Of a stretch of DNA of 64,000 nt, positions 45,170 through 54,538 are shown one piece after another (position 1 is the first letter of the stretch; the number at the start of each line of letters is the position of its first letter). Source of the DNA: Nostoc sp. TCL26-01 (lineage in GTDB: Bacteria > Cyanobacteriota > Cyanobacteriia > Cyanobacteriales > Nostocaceae); assembly GCF_013393945.1 (NCBI RefSeq), contig NZ_CP040297.1, positions 772,001 through 836,000 on the forward strand, given 5' to 3'. The translations under genes were made by a program, and so were the position numbers. The notes beneath the pieces are model-generated. The model was given only the letters and a program-made list of their open reading frames with translations, was not told the DNA's origin and did no database searches.

Positions 45170-46153
45170 TTAAAAATTACAGCGTACCTGAAAAGCTGTA
45201 TCAGAGTTATCGCTAAATACCCCATCAATACCCGTTTGATAAAATCTCTTATATTCTGCTTTTGGGTTGTCTTGTAAGTTCGCTGGTAAAAAAACATTTT
45301 CGTTGCGAAATGTCCAACTATGAACGAATAAACCAGCACTATGAGCATTATTAACAAGCGTGGTGGGAGATAACAAATTGCCGTTACTATCCCTGGGGAT
45401 AATCAGATTTTTATGTACCCCAATACCATTGGCATAAGTAGCAACTTGTGATAAACCTACAGTGGTAATTAAATCAGCATAAGTGCGAGAATCTGCACTC
45501 GTTGTCAAATCATATGGTTGACCATAATTATTAATAAGCTGTACTAGAGAAACATCGGTTAATTTATTCAGCTTTTGTAAATTACTAACCTCAAAAGATT
45601 GAATAAAAACTGGCGCAGTTTCATCAGTGTACCCATTAGCATTTAAAATAGCTACTAAAGGTTCGGTTAATGACAAAGCGATCGCCTCAAAATATGTAGG
45701 GTGTTTAGTTTCGGGATAAATGCCTATAGTCCGTCCTAACAAAGAGCTTTTTGCCTGAGCTAAATCAATTATTTCTTGTAAAGTCGGAATTTCCCAAAGT
45801 CTATCATAAGGTGTGTTTCCTGGACGAATAACCGGAATTCTTTCCTTAGCGCGGAGAGTTTTTACCTCAGCTAAAGTAAAGTCTTCTGTAAACCAACCTG
45901 TGATAGATTCACCATCAATAATTTTAGTTGTTTGACGATTGGCAAATTCTATTCGTTCAGCTACATCAGTTGTTCCTGAAATTTCGTTTTCGTGGCGGGC
46001 AATGAGTACACAATCTTTGGTAGATACTAAATCTGGTTCAATATAATCAGCCCCTAATTGAATGGCTAGTTCATAAGCTGCTAAAGTATGCTCTGGACGA
46101 TAACCACTAGCTCCTCTATGGGCAATAATGATTGGTAGTTTTTCTGTTGGCAT
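45170..46153 (-). CDS. Glycerophosphodiester phosphodiesterase
   Basis: 327 residues, TIM-barrel GDPD family. It cleaves glycerophosphodiesters to glycerol-3-phosphate and an alcohol. Seen: IIAHRGASGYRPEHTL (catalytic His and Arg), the metal ligands in GADYIEPDLVSTKD (Glu/Asp), the second His in ARHENEIS, and the later PETKHPTYF and HSWTFRNEN strands. The long form with the KHPTYF segment resembles GlpQ. No signal peptide is seen at this ATG, although GlpQ is often periplasmic. It lies 55 bp downstream of the oligopeptidase B gene, same strand, and is possibly cotranscribed with it. Confidence 0.93.
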   Translation of the reverse strand: MPTEKLPIIIAHRGASGYRPEHTLAAYELAIQLGADYIEPDLVSTKDCVLIARHENEISGTTDVAERIEFANRQTTKIIDGESITGWFTEDFTLAEVKTLRAKERIPVIRPGNTPYDRLWEIPTLQEIIDLAQAKSSLLGRTIGIYPETKHPTYFEAIALSLTEPLVAILNANGYTDETAPVFIQSFEVSNLQKLNKLTDVSLVQLINNYGQPYDLTTSADSRTYADLITTVGLSQVATYANGIGVHKNLIIPRDSNGNLLSPTTLVNNAHSAGLFVHSWTFRNENVFLPANLQDNPKAEYKRFYQTGIDGVFSDNSDTAFQVRCNF

Positions 46154-46208
46154 TGAGGATTAAGTCTGGTCTGAGAGTGTGTTTTTTAAAATTCCCAATT
46201 CCCATCAA

Positions 46209-48272
46209 CTATAAACACAATCTATCTAAAATAAAAGCATATTCAAAAGCCAGTTCTCTTAAGCTTTCGTAACGTCCTGATGCACCACTATGTCCAGCAT
46301 CCATGTTAGTTTTCAAGAGAAGGATATTGTCATCTGTTTTCAACTCTCGCAGTTTGGCTGTCCATTTAGCTGGTTCCCAGTATTTGACACGAGAATCATT
46401 TAAACCAGCCGTAATGAGTAAGTGGGGATAATCTTTTGCTGTCACATTATCATAGGGTGAGTAAGATTTCATGTAGTCGTAATAGACTTGATCATTGGGA
46501 TTTCCCCATTCCTCCCATTCCATTTCTGAAAGAGGTAGAGAGGTGTCTAAAATTGTTGTCACGACATCGACAAATGGCACATTAGCCACTACAACTTGGA
46601 ATAAATCGGGACGCATATTAATGACTGCTCCCATTAACAAACCACCTGCACTACCGCCTGTAATGGCGAGGCGATCGCTTGCTGTCCAACCTTGATTAAT
46701 TAAATATTCAGCACAGGTGATAAAATCTGTAAAGGTATTTTTCTTCTGCAAAAATTTGCCATTTTCATACCATTTTCGCCCCATTTCTTCACCACCGCGA
46801 ATGTGAGCGATCGCAAAAACTATCCCCCGATCTAATAATGCTAGTCGTGATGATGAAAAAGATGCCGGGTATGACATACTATACGCACCATAGCCTGTGA
46901 GTAATAAGGGATTTTTGCCATTTTTTTCTATACCTTGTTTGTAAACAATCGATATAGGAATTTGTACCCCATCGGCTGATGTCACCAGCAACCATTCACT
47001 TGCATATTGGTTTTTGTCGTAGTTGCCAAGTACTAGTGTCTCTTTTTGTAACTCTTGCTTGTGAGTCTCCATATCATAATCAAAAACGGACGGTGGAGTC
47101 ACTAAAGAAGTATAGTTAAATCGTAAAATACTAGTATTAAATTCTGGGTTACTACCCTCGGAAAATTGGTAAGTAGGTTCAGGAAAAATGATATCGTTTT
47201 TATCTCCAGTCAATAAATTTTGCACTGTTGCGGTTGGCAACCCATTCTTTCTTTCATAAATTACTAAATGATTGATGAATAAGCTGATTCCCGATAACAA
47301 AACATCTTCACGATGGGGAATAATAGTTTGCCAATTGTCTTTAGATGGCGCAGCTACTGGAGTTTTGACTAATTTAAAATTGGTGGCTGCTTCATTGGTG
47401 ACTAAATAAAAGTAATCGCTATGATGTTCAACATCATATTCTATGCCTGATTGCCGGGGATAAATTACCTGAAATTTATCATCGGGATGATTGGCATTTA
47501 AGTAGTGAACTTCTGTCGTAATACTACTGCTTAAGGTCATCAGTATATATTCTTGACTGCGGGTTTTGTCCACATATAAGGCATAGGCATTATCAGGTTC
47601 ATGGTAGATTAAAACATCTTTTGTTGGTGATGTTCCTAATGTATGTCTAAAGAGTTGGTAAGGACGATTAGCTGCGTCAATTTTTGTATAAAATAATGTT
47701 TGATTATCATTAGCCCAACAACAAGAAAAATAGGTATCACTAATACTTTCTGGATATAACTGATGTGTATTTAAATCTAGAAAAAAAAGTGTATATTGTT
47801 CAGAGCCACTGGTATCATAGGAATAAGCTAGTATTTGATGATTAGGACTGATAGCAAGTATCCCTAAATCAAAAAAATCTTCCCCATCTGCTAATTCATT
47901 TTCATCTAGTAGCACTTCTTCTGGTGCATCTAAACTGCCATATTTACGGCAATAAATTCGATAAGCTTTTCCGGCTTCAGTCCGAGAATAATAATAATAA
48001 TGATCTTTGCGATAGGGTACTGATAAGTCAGTTTCTTGAATCCGAGCTAACATCTCATCGTAGAGCTTGATTTGCAGCGCTTCTGTATGCTGCATCATCT
48101 CTGTGGTATATCTATTTTCTGCTTCTAGATATTCAACGACTTTTGGGTTTTCTAGATCCCGTAGCCAAAAGTAATTATCTATCCGGCGATCGCCGTGCAA
48201 TTCTAACACTTGTGGCTGTTGTTCAGCGATAGGAGGCTTGATTGTTTTGATAGAAATCTTGTTTTTATTCAT
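46209..48272 (-). CDS. Oligopeptidase B-like S9A serine peptidase
   Basis: 687 residues. An N-terminal seven-bladed beta-propeller (about 75-405) and an alpha/beta-hydrolase domain. The catalytic Ser is in ITGGSAGGLLMG, Asp in TAGLNDSRVKYWEP and His in DAGHSGASGRYE. The start DNYFWLRDLENPKV and the YYYYSRTEAGKAYRIYCRK segment are typical of oligopeptidase B / protease II, which cuts small peptides after Lys/Arg. It is cytoplasmic. The STRR array 48283-48393 lies directly upstream, so the promoter must lie in or beyond it; no clear Shine-Dalgarno precedes the ATG. Confidence 0.94.
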   Translation of the reverse strand: MNKNKISIKTIKPPIAEQQPQVLELHGDRRIDNYFWLRDLENPKVVEYLEAENRYTTEMMQHTEALQIKLYDEMLARIQETDLSVPYRKDHYYYYSRTEAGKAYRIYCRKYGSLDAPEEVLLDENELADGEDFFDLGILAISPNHQILAYSYDTSGSEQYTLFFLDLNTHQLYPESISDTYFSCCWANDNQTLFYTKIDAANRPYQLFRHTLGTSPTKDVLIYHEPDNAYALYVDKTRSQEYILMTLSSSITTEVHYLNANHPDDKFQVIYPRQSGIEYDVEHHSDYFYLVTNEAATNFKLVKTPVAAPSKDNWQTIIPHREDVLLSGISLFINHLVIYERKNGLPTATVQNLLTGDKNDIIFPEPTYQFSEGSNPEFNTSILRFNYTSLVTPPSVFDYDMETHKQELQKETLVLGNYDKNQYASEWLLVTSADGVQIPISIVYKQGIEKNGKNPLLLTGYGAYSMSYPASFSSSRLALLDRGIVFAIAHIRGGEEMGRKWYENGKFLQKKNTFTDFITCAEYLINQGWTASDRLAITGGSAGGLLMGAVINMRPDLFQVVVANVPFVDVVTTILDTSLPLSEMEWEEWGNPNDQVYYDYMKSYSPYDNVTAKDYPHLLITAGLNDSRVKYWEPAKWTAKLRELKTDDNILLLKTNMDAGHSGASGRYESLRELAFEYAFILDRLCL

Positions 48273-48624
48273 AATATATGGGTAATAGGTAACAGGTAAT
48301 AGGTAATAGGTGACAGGTGACAGGTGACAGGTAATAGGTAATAGGTAATAGGTGACAGGTGACAGGTGACAGGTGACAGGTAATAGGTAATAGGGTTTTA
48401 GAAAATGAATGTGTACTGAGTTTAGTATGCGTAAGTGCAGGCTACGCTAACAAAAATCAAATAGGAGTTCTATATGTACAACTATGTATTTTAATAACTA
48501 GTAAATAGTTAAATAGAGTCTAGACACTAAAGATGTTTATCTTTGATGGTGGTTTTTTCGGCAACAACTTATCTTGAAAGCTGGTGTAAAGATATTAGGA
48601 AAAGACATTTTCACCCTCTGGTTT
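48273..48624. other. Intergenic region dominated by STRRs
   Basis: No gene. 48283-48393 is an array of GGTAATA and GGTGACA heptamers (about 15 units). The rest is AT-rich and includes a dispersed piece GTGCAGGCTACGCTAACAAA near 48432 that recurs near 52473. Confidence 0.75.
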
Positions 48625-49377
48625 CTAACTGGAAGTTTCAGTTTTACGGCGGAAGTTTCTTTTTAACGTACATAAACCAATTGCCGGAATCACTCCGAGT
48701 ATCATAGCGGTAAATACTTGTTGACTCCAATACAATACTGGAGTGCGATACATTTGTGGTAGTAAATTTTGTCCTAAGGACAGTAACCACACAAATAAAC
48801 TGATCAATAAGAAAGAAATAGAGGGGGAAAAATTCCACCACCAAGATTTGGTTGTGTAGCGTCGCAATACTAACCATTGAAACAAACCCAGCCAAATTCC
48901 GGAAAAAATGTATGAAAGTGTTGACAAAAATCCCAAAGTCAGAGTGATTTCAGAAGTTAAACTTTCATTAAGAGAAGTTGCAATAGATGAAATATAGTTA
49001 ATCCAAGCAGTAGCTACACCATTGGCAATTAACCAACCAAAGCTAGTGGCAAATAGCCATAACCAACCAGAAAAATAGCGCCGGACGACTAAAGCTTGAT
49101 CAGCCGCAAAAACTACGGCAAACACAATATTACTCAGCAATCTCGCCCAAAAAACCCAGATTTGTGGCTCTTCAATAAAAGTAGGTGGTAGGCTTTCCCA
49201 GATAATCTTCTCTAAAGCAATGCTGGCTATGCCACCTACCACCCAACCCAAGACAGTCATAAAAGTAAACTGGAGAAAGAAGAGGCGACGCTGAGAACGG
49301 GGTATCAATAACTTGTTTAACTGGAGATGACTATTAGCGGATGTAACAGGAGATGAGCTACTGGGATTCATTGACAT
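48625..49377 (-). CDS. Multi-pass membrane protein of unknown function
   Basis: 250 residues with about six hydrophobic helices (LFFLQFTFMTVLGWVVGGIA; LLSNIVFAVVFAADQALVV; WLWLFATSFGWLIANGVA; LTLGFLSTLSYIFSGIWLGL; ISFLLISLFVWLLSLG; VFTAMILGVIPAIGLCTL). Short loops contain QALVVRRYFSGW and QWLVLRRYTTKSWWW, an internal repeat of the form Q-A/W-LVxRRYxxxxWxW. This repeat is seen in cyanobacterial membrane proteins of unknown role. No transporter signature is recognised. ATG start. Confidence 0.8.
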   Translation of the reverse strand: MSMNPSSSSPVTSANSHLQLNKLLIPRSQRRLFFLQFTFMTVLGWVVGGIASIALEKIIWESLPPTFIEEPQIWVFWARLLSNIVFAVVFAADQALVVRRYFSGWLWLFATSFGWLIANGVATAWINYISSIATSLNESLTSEITLTLGFLSTLSYIFSGIWLGLFQWLVLRRYTTKSWWWNFSPSISFLLISLFVWLLSLGQNLLPQMYRTPVLYWSQQVFTAMILGVIPAIGLCTLKRNFRRKTETSS

Positions 49378-49695
49378 ATAAAGTTGAGTAAAGCAAATAA
49401 AGGAGGCTAGAGAAAAGAGTTTTCCTGGTTTTTTTAGGAGATTTTTCTCGTGAGTCGCTGTCTAGAAACAATACATAGTCAAAAATAGTAGCCTCTAGTC
49501 AGGAGATTGGGGAAAATGTCCACGTGATAATTAAGTTTTCAGAATAAGTCATTTTTTCCCACATCCAACCAGATTCCTAATAGTAAAAAATACTAGCTGC
49601 TAGCCTCTAGCCTCTAGCCTCTTGTTGATAAAGCGTAATCCCAGAATGATAAGCTAAACATTGACATAAAAAAGTGACTTAGGAAGAAGTGTTAA
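49378..49695. other. Intergenic region upstream of hemE
   Basis: 318 bp between divergent genes. It has a short tandem run TAGCCTCTAGCCTC near 49601-49622 and is otherwise AT-rich. The hemE promoter is expected here, but no motif was clear enough to call. Confidence 0.5.
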
Positions 49696-50748
49696 ATGGG
49701 TGTCTCCTCAACGGTTCCTCACCTTTTGCGGGCGGCTCGTGGTGAAATTGTCGATCGTCCCCCTGTGTGGATGATGCGACAAGCGGGACGATATATGAAA
49801 GCATATCGAGATTTAAGGGACAAGTATCCCTCATTCCGCGATCGCTCGGAAATTCCCGAAGTGGCGATTGAGGTTTCTCTCCAACCTTGGAAAGCTTTCC
49901 AGCCAGATGGAGTAATTTTATTCTCCGATATTGTCACCCCCTTGCCAGGCTTGGGAATTGACATGGACATTGCGGAAGGTAAAGGCCCCATCATTCATGC
50001 TCCCATTCGCACTCAAGCACAAGTTGACGAGCTACATCCCTTAGAACCAGAAGCAGCTTTACCGTTTATTAAAACCATATTGCAGGCATTACGCCAAGAA
50101 GTAGGTAACAATTCAACGGTATTAGGCTTTGTTGGTGCGCCCTGGACTCTCGCAGCTTATGCGGTGGAAGGTAAAGGTTCCAAAACCTACTCCATCATTA
50201 AAAATATGGCATTCTCCGACGCGACAATGCTCCATCAACTGCTAACTAAATTAGCAGATGCGATCGCTGTCTATGCCCGTTACCAAATCGACTCCGGCGC
50301 GCAAGTAGTACAAATGTTTGACTCTTGGGCAGGACAACTCAGTCCCCAAGATTATGACACCTTTGCTCTACCCTATCAGCGACGAGTGTTTGAGCAAATC
50401 AAACAAACTCACCCTGACACACCGCTAATTCTGCTCGTCAGTGGTAGCGCAGGCGTATTAGAACGCATGGGTAAATCGGGCGCGGATATCGTCACTGTCG
50501 ATTGGACAGTAGATATGGCTGAAGCGCGGGAAAGACTGGGTAAACAGATGAAGGTACAAGGGAATCTTGATCCAGGCGTACTGTTTGGTTCTAAACAGTT
50601 TATCAGCGATCGCATCATTGATACAGTCCGCAAAGCAGGCAACTGGGGTCATATCCTCAACCTGGGACATGGTGTATTACCAGACACCCCAGAAGAAAAC
50701 GTCGCTTTCTTCTTTGAAACAGCCAAGCAACTTCATGCAGTTGTTTAG
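49696..50748 (+). CDS. hemE: Uroporphyrinogen decarboxylase
   Basis: 350 residues, the standard length. It converts uroporphyrinogen III to coproporphyrinogen III by removing four carboxyl groups, feeding both heme and chlorophyll synthesis. Signatures are [17 protein letters not shown] (substrate-binding Arg), the catalytic Asp in [30 protein letters not shown], and the His in [15 protein letters not shown]. The ATG is preceded by AGGAAGAAGT. It is followed by a long hairpin (50771-50837). Confidence 0.97.
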   Translation: MGVSSTVPHLLRAARGEIVDRPPVWMMRQAGRYMKAYRDLRDKYPSFRDRSEIPEVAIEVSLQPWKAFQPDGVILFSDIVTPLPGLGIDMDIAEGKGPIIHAPIRTQAQVDELHPLEPEAALPFIKTILQALRQEVGNNSTVLGFVGAPWTLAAYAVEGKGSKTYSIIKNMAFSDATMLHQLLTKLADAIAVYARYQIDSGAQVVQMFDSWAGQLSPQDYDTFALPYQRRVFEQIKQTHPDTPLILLVSGSAGVLERMGKSGADIVTVDWTVDMAEARERLGKQMKVQGNLDPGVLFGSKQFISDRIIDTVRKAGNWGHILNLGHGVLPDTPEENVAFFFETAKQLHAVV

Positions 50749-50770
50749 GCAATGGTATTTAACTTCTTAA

Positions 50771-50837
50771 CTCTGTGTTCTTTGTGCCTCTGTGGTTAAA
50801 TAAATTATTTTTACCACAAAGACACGGAGACACAGAG
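50771..50837. repeat. Long inverted repeat (family E) after hemE
   Basis: CTCTGTGTTCTTTGTGCCTC then TGTGG is paired imperfectly with CCACAAAGACACGGAGAC then ACAGAG. The same family lies at 61031-61090 and partly at 54436-54535. There is no T-run directly after it, so any terminator action is uncertain. Confidence 0.7.
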
Positions 50838-50867
50838 AGCAAAATTTTTGTCGTTAGTCCATTACTC

Positions 50868-51833
50868 ATGACTCCAAAACGCATTTTAGTAACAGGTGCA
50901 AGTGGCTGTATCGGTCACTATATCAGCGAAGCCTTAATTAAAGACACTAATCACGAACTATATTTATTGGTAAGAAATCCCAGCAAATTACAAGTTGATA
51001 CTCAAGCTCGTCCTGGTATCAATGTATTGCAGGGTGATATGCAATATATTCATCAACTAGCTGATTTACTACCCACAATTGATATAGCTGTACTCACAGC
51101 AACGGCTTGGGGTGGTGAGCAAACCTTTGAGATTAATGTATCTAAAACTATTGAATTACTAAACAAATTAGATCCACAGCGTTGTCAACAAGTCATTTAT
51201 TTTTCCACAGCTAGCGTATTAGATAGACACAATCAACAACTCAAAGCAGCAGGGGAAATTGGTACAGATTATATCCGTTCTAAATATGAATGCTTACAAA
51301 AGATATCAGAATTAAGTATTGCCCCCAAAATTACTACCGTTTTCCCTACTTTAGTTTTAGGTGGTGATGCGAAAAAACCATACTCTCATGCCACATCTGG
51401 GATTCCAGAGATTACCAAGTATGTTAACCTAATCCGCTTTTTGAGCGCCGATGGTAGTTTTCACTTCATCCATGGACAAGATATTGCTAGCGTAGTCACA
51501 CATTTAATCGCTAACCCTCCTCAACCAGGCGCACCCCGCAGATTAGTTTTAGGACAAAAGCAGTTAACTGCTGACGAAGCTATAGAAGAAGTTTGTAGTT
51601 ATTTAGGCAAAAAAATTTACTTCCGCATTCCCCTATCTTTATCCTTAGCAAATTTAATTATTGCCGTATTTCGCATTCAAATGGCTGCTTGGGATAGATT
51701 CTGCATGAACTACCGACATTTCACATACGATACTGTAGTTAATCCTGATAGTTTTGGCTTACCAAATTACTGTGCAACCGTGAGCGATGTTTTACAAATT
51801 AGCGATGTGGAGAGTAATAAAACCAAGTTCTGA
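50868..51833 (+). CDS. NAD-dependent epimerase/dehydratase-like (extended SDR) protein
   Basis: About 321 residues from the ATG at 50868; the longer open frame upstream runs through the family E repeat and is not used. The extended-SDR Rossmann motif is RILVTGASGCIGHYISEALI. The Tyr-Lys pair is DYIRSKYECLQ and the Ser is in IYFSTASVLD. The C-terminal substrate domain (HFIHGQDIASVVTHLIANPP, PRRLVLGQKQLTADEAI) is normal for NAD-dependent epimerases or reductases. The substrate is unknown. It follows hemE on the same strand, but 120 bp of repeat lies between. Confidence 0.88.
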   Translation: MTPKRILVTGASGCIGHYISEALIKDTNHELYLLVRNPSKLQVDTQARPGINVLQGDMQYIHQLADLLPTIDIAVLTATAWGGEQTFEINVSKTIELLNKLDPQRCQQVIYFSTASVLDRHNQQLKAAGEIGTDYIRSKYECLQKISELSIAPKITTVFPTLVLGGDAKKPYSHATSGIPEITKYVNLIRFLSADGSFHFIHGQDIASVVTHLIANPPQPGAPRRLVLGQKQLTADEAIEEVCSYLGKKIYFRIPLSLSLANLIIAVFRIQMAAWDRFCMNYRHFTYDTVVNPDSFGLPNYCATVSDVLQISDVESNKTKF

Positions 51834-51980
51834 AAAAATAAGAAGTAATATTAATTCACAATTCGTAATTCGCAATTATGATTTCCCGAATTTCTCACAG
51901 GGGAATCGTGTTGTCACTTTTACGGAGTTTCTCGGCAAGTGAGTTAAAATTATATTTGCCCCGATTAAGCCATAATTGCT

Positions 51981-52166
51981 ATGAGCGACAGAGACACAGT
52001 TATTGAACTGGTGAAGCGATTACCCTCTAATTTAAGTCTACGCGAGATTCTTCGGGAAATTGAGTTTATTGCTGCTGTGAAAGAGGGTTTATCTGAAATT
52101 GATCAGGGAAAAGGAGTTTCAATTGAATCTATAGAGCAGATGATTGAAGCATGGACTACCAAATAA
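51981..52166 (+). CDS. Antitoxin of a RelE/ParE-type toxin-antitoxin pair
   Basis: 61 residues, all helical and acidic: DTVIELVKRLPSNLSLREIL then REIEFIAAVKEGLSEIDQGK and IESIEQMIEAWTTK. Such short proteins precede ParE/RelE toxins in cyanobacteria and bind them with the C-terminal helix. The stop overlaps the start of the toxin reading frame by 16 bp, the usual arrangement. The antitoxin frame is intact although its toxin is not. Confidence 0.8.
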   Translation: MSDRDTVIELVKRLPSNLSLREILREIEFIAAVKEGLSEIDQGKGVSIESIEQMIEAWTTK

Positions 52167-52447
52167 TTCTTTCTCTCAAAGCTGTAGGAGATTTAGAAAC
52201 TATCGTTAGGTACATAGCTTTAACTAATCCTGAAGCCGCAAGAACACTATGAAAAAAACTTATCCAAAAATCTCAGGAATTAAGTTAATTTCCCTTCAAA
52301 GGACAAAAAGTATCTGAATTTGATGATTCTAATATTCGTCAGCTTATTCTTAAGCCCTATCGCATTATTTATCGAGTAGAAGAAGATAAAAAACAAATTA
52401 GTATTGCTAGGTTTTGGCATTCAGCCCAAGAAAGCTTAGAGCTTTAA
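52151..52447 (+). pseudogene. ParE/RelE-family toxin, inactivated by two in-frame stops
   Basis: One frame of 99 codons from ATG 52151 to TAA 52445 reads as a complete ParE-like toxin (MDYQIILSLKAVGDLETIV; FDDSNIRQLILKPYRIIYRV; ISIARFWHSAQESLEL). It carries TGA at codon 34 (52250-52252) and TAA at codon 46 (52286-52288). There is no frameshift. The remaining sequence is well kept, including the RIIYRV strand and the FWHSA end with its functional residues, so inactivation looks recent. Confidence 0.88.
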
Positions 52448-52782
52448 TTTTTACTCAGTTTTGTCTGGATGAGCGCAGGCTACGCCAACAAAAATAATAA
52501 AAAATAGTGCTTGAGGATATGAGTGATTGATAGCCTCACTACCCAGTGTAGCTGATTACTATTATTCTTAATGCACATAAACAGACTTTAATCAAGTACT
52601 TTCTACTTGAATTTTTACTTATTTATGGAACAATGAGATCAAAACAAATACGTAGTGTATTGTCTGAATAATTGCCAAGAAAATCAAATTAACGGTAAAC
52701 TAAAGCCAATTTAACAAAAAGTCAATAAGTAATTATTTTTGTTAGCGTGGGATTACAATCGCAGCGTGAGGATTGATACGAG
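52448..52782. other. Intergenic region, nothing recognised
   Basis: 335 bp, AT-rich, with a dispersed piece GCGCAGGCTACGCCAACAAA near 52474. It must include the promoter of the radical SAM gene. Confidence 0.5.
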
Positions 52783-54369
52783 ATGCGTATTCTACTAGTG
52801 TATCCAGTATTTCCAAAAACCTTTTGGTCATACGAGAAAATTCTGGCTTTAGTCGATCGCAAGGTGTTGTTACCACCGTTGGGCTTAGCAACAGTAGCGG
52901 CGATTCTACCCCAAGAATGGGAATATAAGCTGGTGGATCGCAATATTCGTCCAGTCACAGAAGCAGAATGGGCTTGGGCTGATATCGTTATCTTCTCAGC
53001 AATGATTGTCCAAAAGCAAGATTTACTAGAGCAAATCCAGGAAGCAAAACGGCGTGGTAAGTTAGTCGCCGTGGGTGGCCCATACCCCACTTCTACACCC
53101 AGCGATGTGCAGAATGTGGGTGCAGATTTTCTCATCTTGGATGAAGGGGAAATCACTTTACCCATGTTTGTGGAAGCCGTGCAACGGGGTGAAACCTCTG
53201 GGACTTTCCGCACCGCAGAAAAACCAGATGTCACCAGTACACCCATCCCCCGCTTTGATTTACTGGAATTAGATGCCTACGATATGATGTCGGTGCAGTT
53301 TTCTCGTGGGTGTCCCTTCCAGTGCGAATTCTGCGACATTATCGTTCTCTACGGGCGCAAACCCCGCACCAAAACCCCAGCCCAGCTACTAGCAGAGTTA
53401 GATTATCTCTACGAGTTAGGTTGGCGGCGGGGTGTGTTTATGGTGGATGACAACTTTATTGGTAACAAGCGCAATGTCAAGTTGTTGCTGAAAGAGTTAA
53501 AAGTCTGGATGGTTGAGCATCAATATCCCTTTAAGTTTGATACTGAAGCTTCAGTTGACTTAGCACAAGATCAAGAATTACTGGATTTGATGGTTGAGTC
53601 TGGTTTCTCCGCCGTGTTTTTGGGAATTGAAACACCAGACGAAGATAGCTTGCAGTTGACGAAAAAATTCCAAAATACTCGTAATTCCCTAGTCGATGCA
53701 GTACAGACTATCATTAAGGCTGGTTTGCGCCCGATGGCTGGGTTTATCATCGGATTTGATGGAGAAAAAGCAGGTGCAGGCGATCGCATTGTCCGGTTTG
53801 CAGAACAAGCGGGAATCCCCTCTACTACCTTTGCTATGTTACAAGCTTTACCTAACACAGCATTGTGGCATCGGCTGAAAAAAGAAGGCAGACTCAGAGA
53901 AAACCAAGACAGCAACATCAATCAAACAACATTGATGAACTTTGTGGCTACTCGTCCTTTAGAGGATATTGCTAGAGAATATATTGAAGCATTTTGTGCT
54001 TTATACGACCCAGTACAATACTTAGATCGCACCTATCGTTGTTTCTTGATGCTGGGTGCGCCACGTTATAAAACACCTTTCAAAATGCCAGAGTTGGTAG
54101 TAGTGAAAGCCTTACTAATTGTGATTTGGCGACAAGGCATTAAACGCGAAACCCGGTGGAAATTCTGGCATCATTTGTTTAGCATCCTCAAGCATAATCC
54201 CGGAGTTGTCGAACATTACATCTCTGCTTGCGCCCACAACGAGCATTTCATGGAGTATCGGCAAATTGTTCGCGATCAAATTGAAAAACAACTCGCTGAT
54301 TACCTAGCCCAAGGTACAGAAACACCTTATGTAGTCGTTGAAGAAAAAGCTAAAGCTGTAGTCAGTTAG
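52783..54369 (+). CDS. B12-binding-domain radical SAM protein (DUF4070 C-terminus)
   Basis: 528 residues. A cobalamin-binding Rossmann domain (about 1-135, starting RILLVYPVFPKTFWSYEKIL) is followed by the radical SAM core (about 170-370), with the [4Fe-4S] motif SRGCPFQCEFCDIIVLYGRK (CxxxCxxC), then VDDNFIGNKRNVK and FLGIETPDEDSL. The C-terminal region (about 400-500) is of DUF4070 type. This is the plan of class B methylases such as HpnP (2-methylhopanoid) and BchQ/BchR; many paralogues of unknown substrate exist in cyanobacteria. The B12 domain lacks an obvious DxHxxG motif, as in other class B members. It has its own terminator downstream. Confidence 0.9.
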   Translation: MRILLVYPVFPKTFWSYEKILALVDRKVLLPPLGLATVAAILPQEWEYKLVDRNIRPVTEAEWAWADIVIFSAMIVQKQDLLEQIQEAKRRGKLVAVGGPYPTSTPSDVQNVGADFLILDEGEITLPMFVEAVQRGETSGTFRTAEKPDVTSTPIPRFDLLELDAYDMMSVQFSRGCPFQCEFCDIIVLYGRKPRTKTPAQLLAELDYLYELGWRRGVFMVDDNFIGNKRNVKLLLKELKVWMVEHQYPFKFDTEASVDLAQDQELLDLMVESGFSAVFLGIETPDEDSLQLTKKFQNTRNSLVDAVQTIIKAGLRPMAGFIIGFDGEKAGAGDRIVRFAEQAGIPSTTFAMLQALPNTALWHRLKKEGRLRENQDSNINQTTLMNFVATRPLEDIAREYIEAFCALYDPVQYLDRTYRCFLMLGAPRYKTPFKMPELVVVKALLIVIWRQGIKRETRWKFWHHLFSILKHNPGVVEHYISACAHNEHFMEYRQIVRDQIEKQLADYLAQGTETPYVVVEEKAKAVVS

Positions 54370-54397
54370 ATATCTTATCAAGATTTCTCCTTTCCAT

Positions 54398-54436
54398 AAC
54401 CCTGCTTTCCTGGAAAAAGTAGGGTTCTATTTTTCT
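54398..54436 (+). terminator. Intrinsic terminator of the radical SAM gene
   Basis: AACCCTGCTTT is paired with AAAGTAGGGTT (one mismatch), followed by CTATTTTT. It lies about 30 bp past the stop codon. Confidence 0.8.
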
Positions 54437-54457
54437 CTGTGCCTTTGTCTTGAAAAG

Positions 54458-54510
54458 TTCAGATGCCTACGAAACGTCTACGGAGGAAACCTCCGCTCCG
54501 ACTTTTCGCT
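54458..54510. repeat. Dispersed repeat G, copy 1
   Basis: It starts TTCAGATGCCTACG, contains GTCTACGG, and ends CCGCTCCGACTTTTCGCT. A longer copy with the same ends lies at 63169-63254. It is non-coding. Confidence 0.6.
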
Positions 54511-54538
54511 GTGCCTTTGTGGTAAACAAAATTACTTT

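Noticed and set aside
48283..48393. Possible CRISPR-like array
   Set aside because: Units are 7-bp tandem heptamers without spacers, the STRR type usual in heterocystous cyanobacteria.
52722..53246. 174-codon minus-strand ORF
   Set aside because: It is antisense to the radical SAM gene, with Ser/Arg-rich composition typical of shadow frames.
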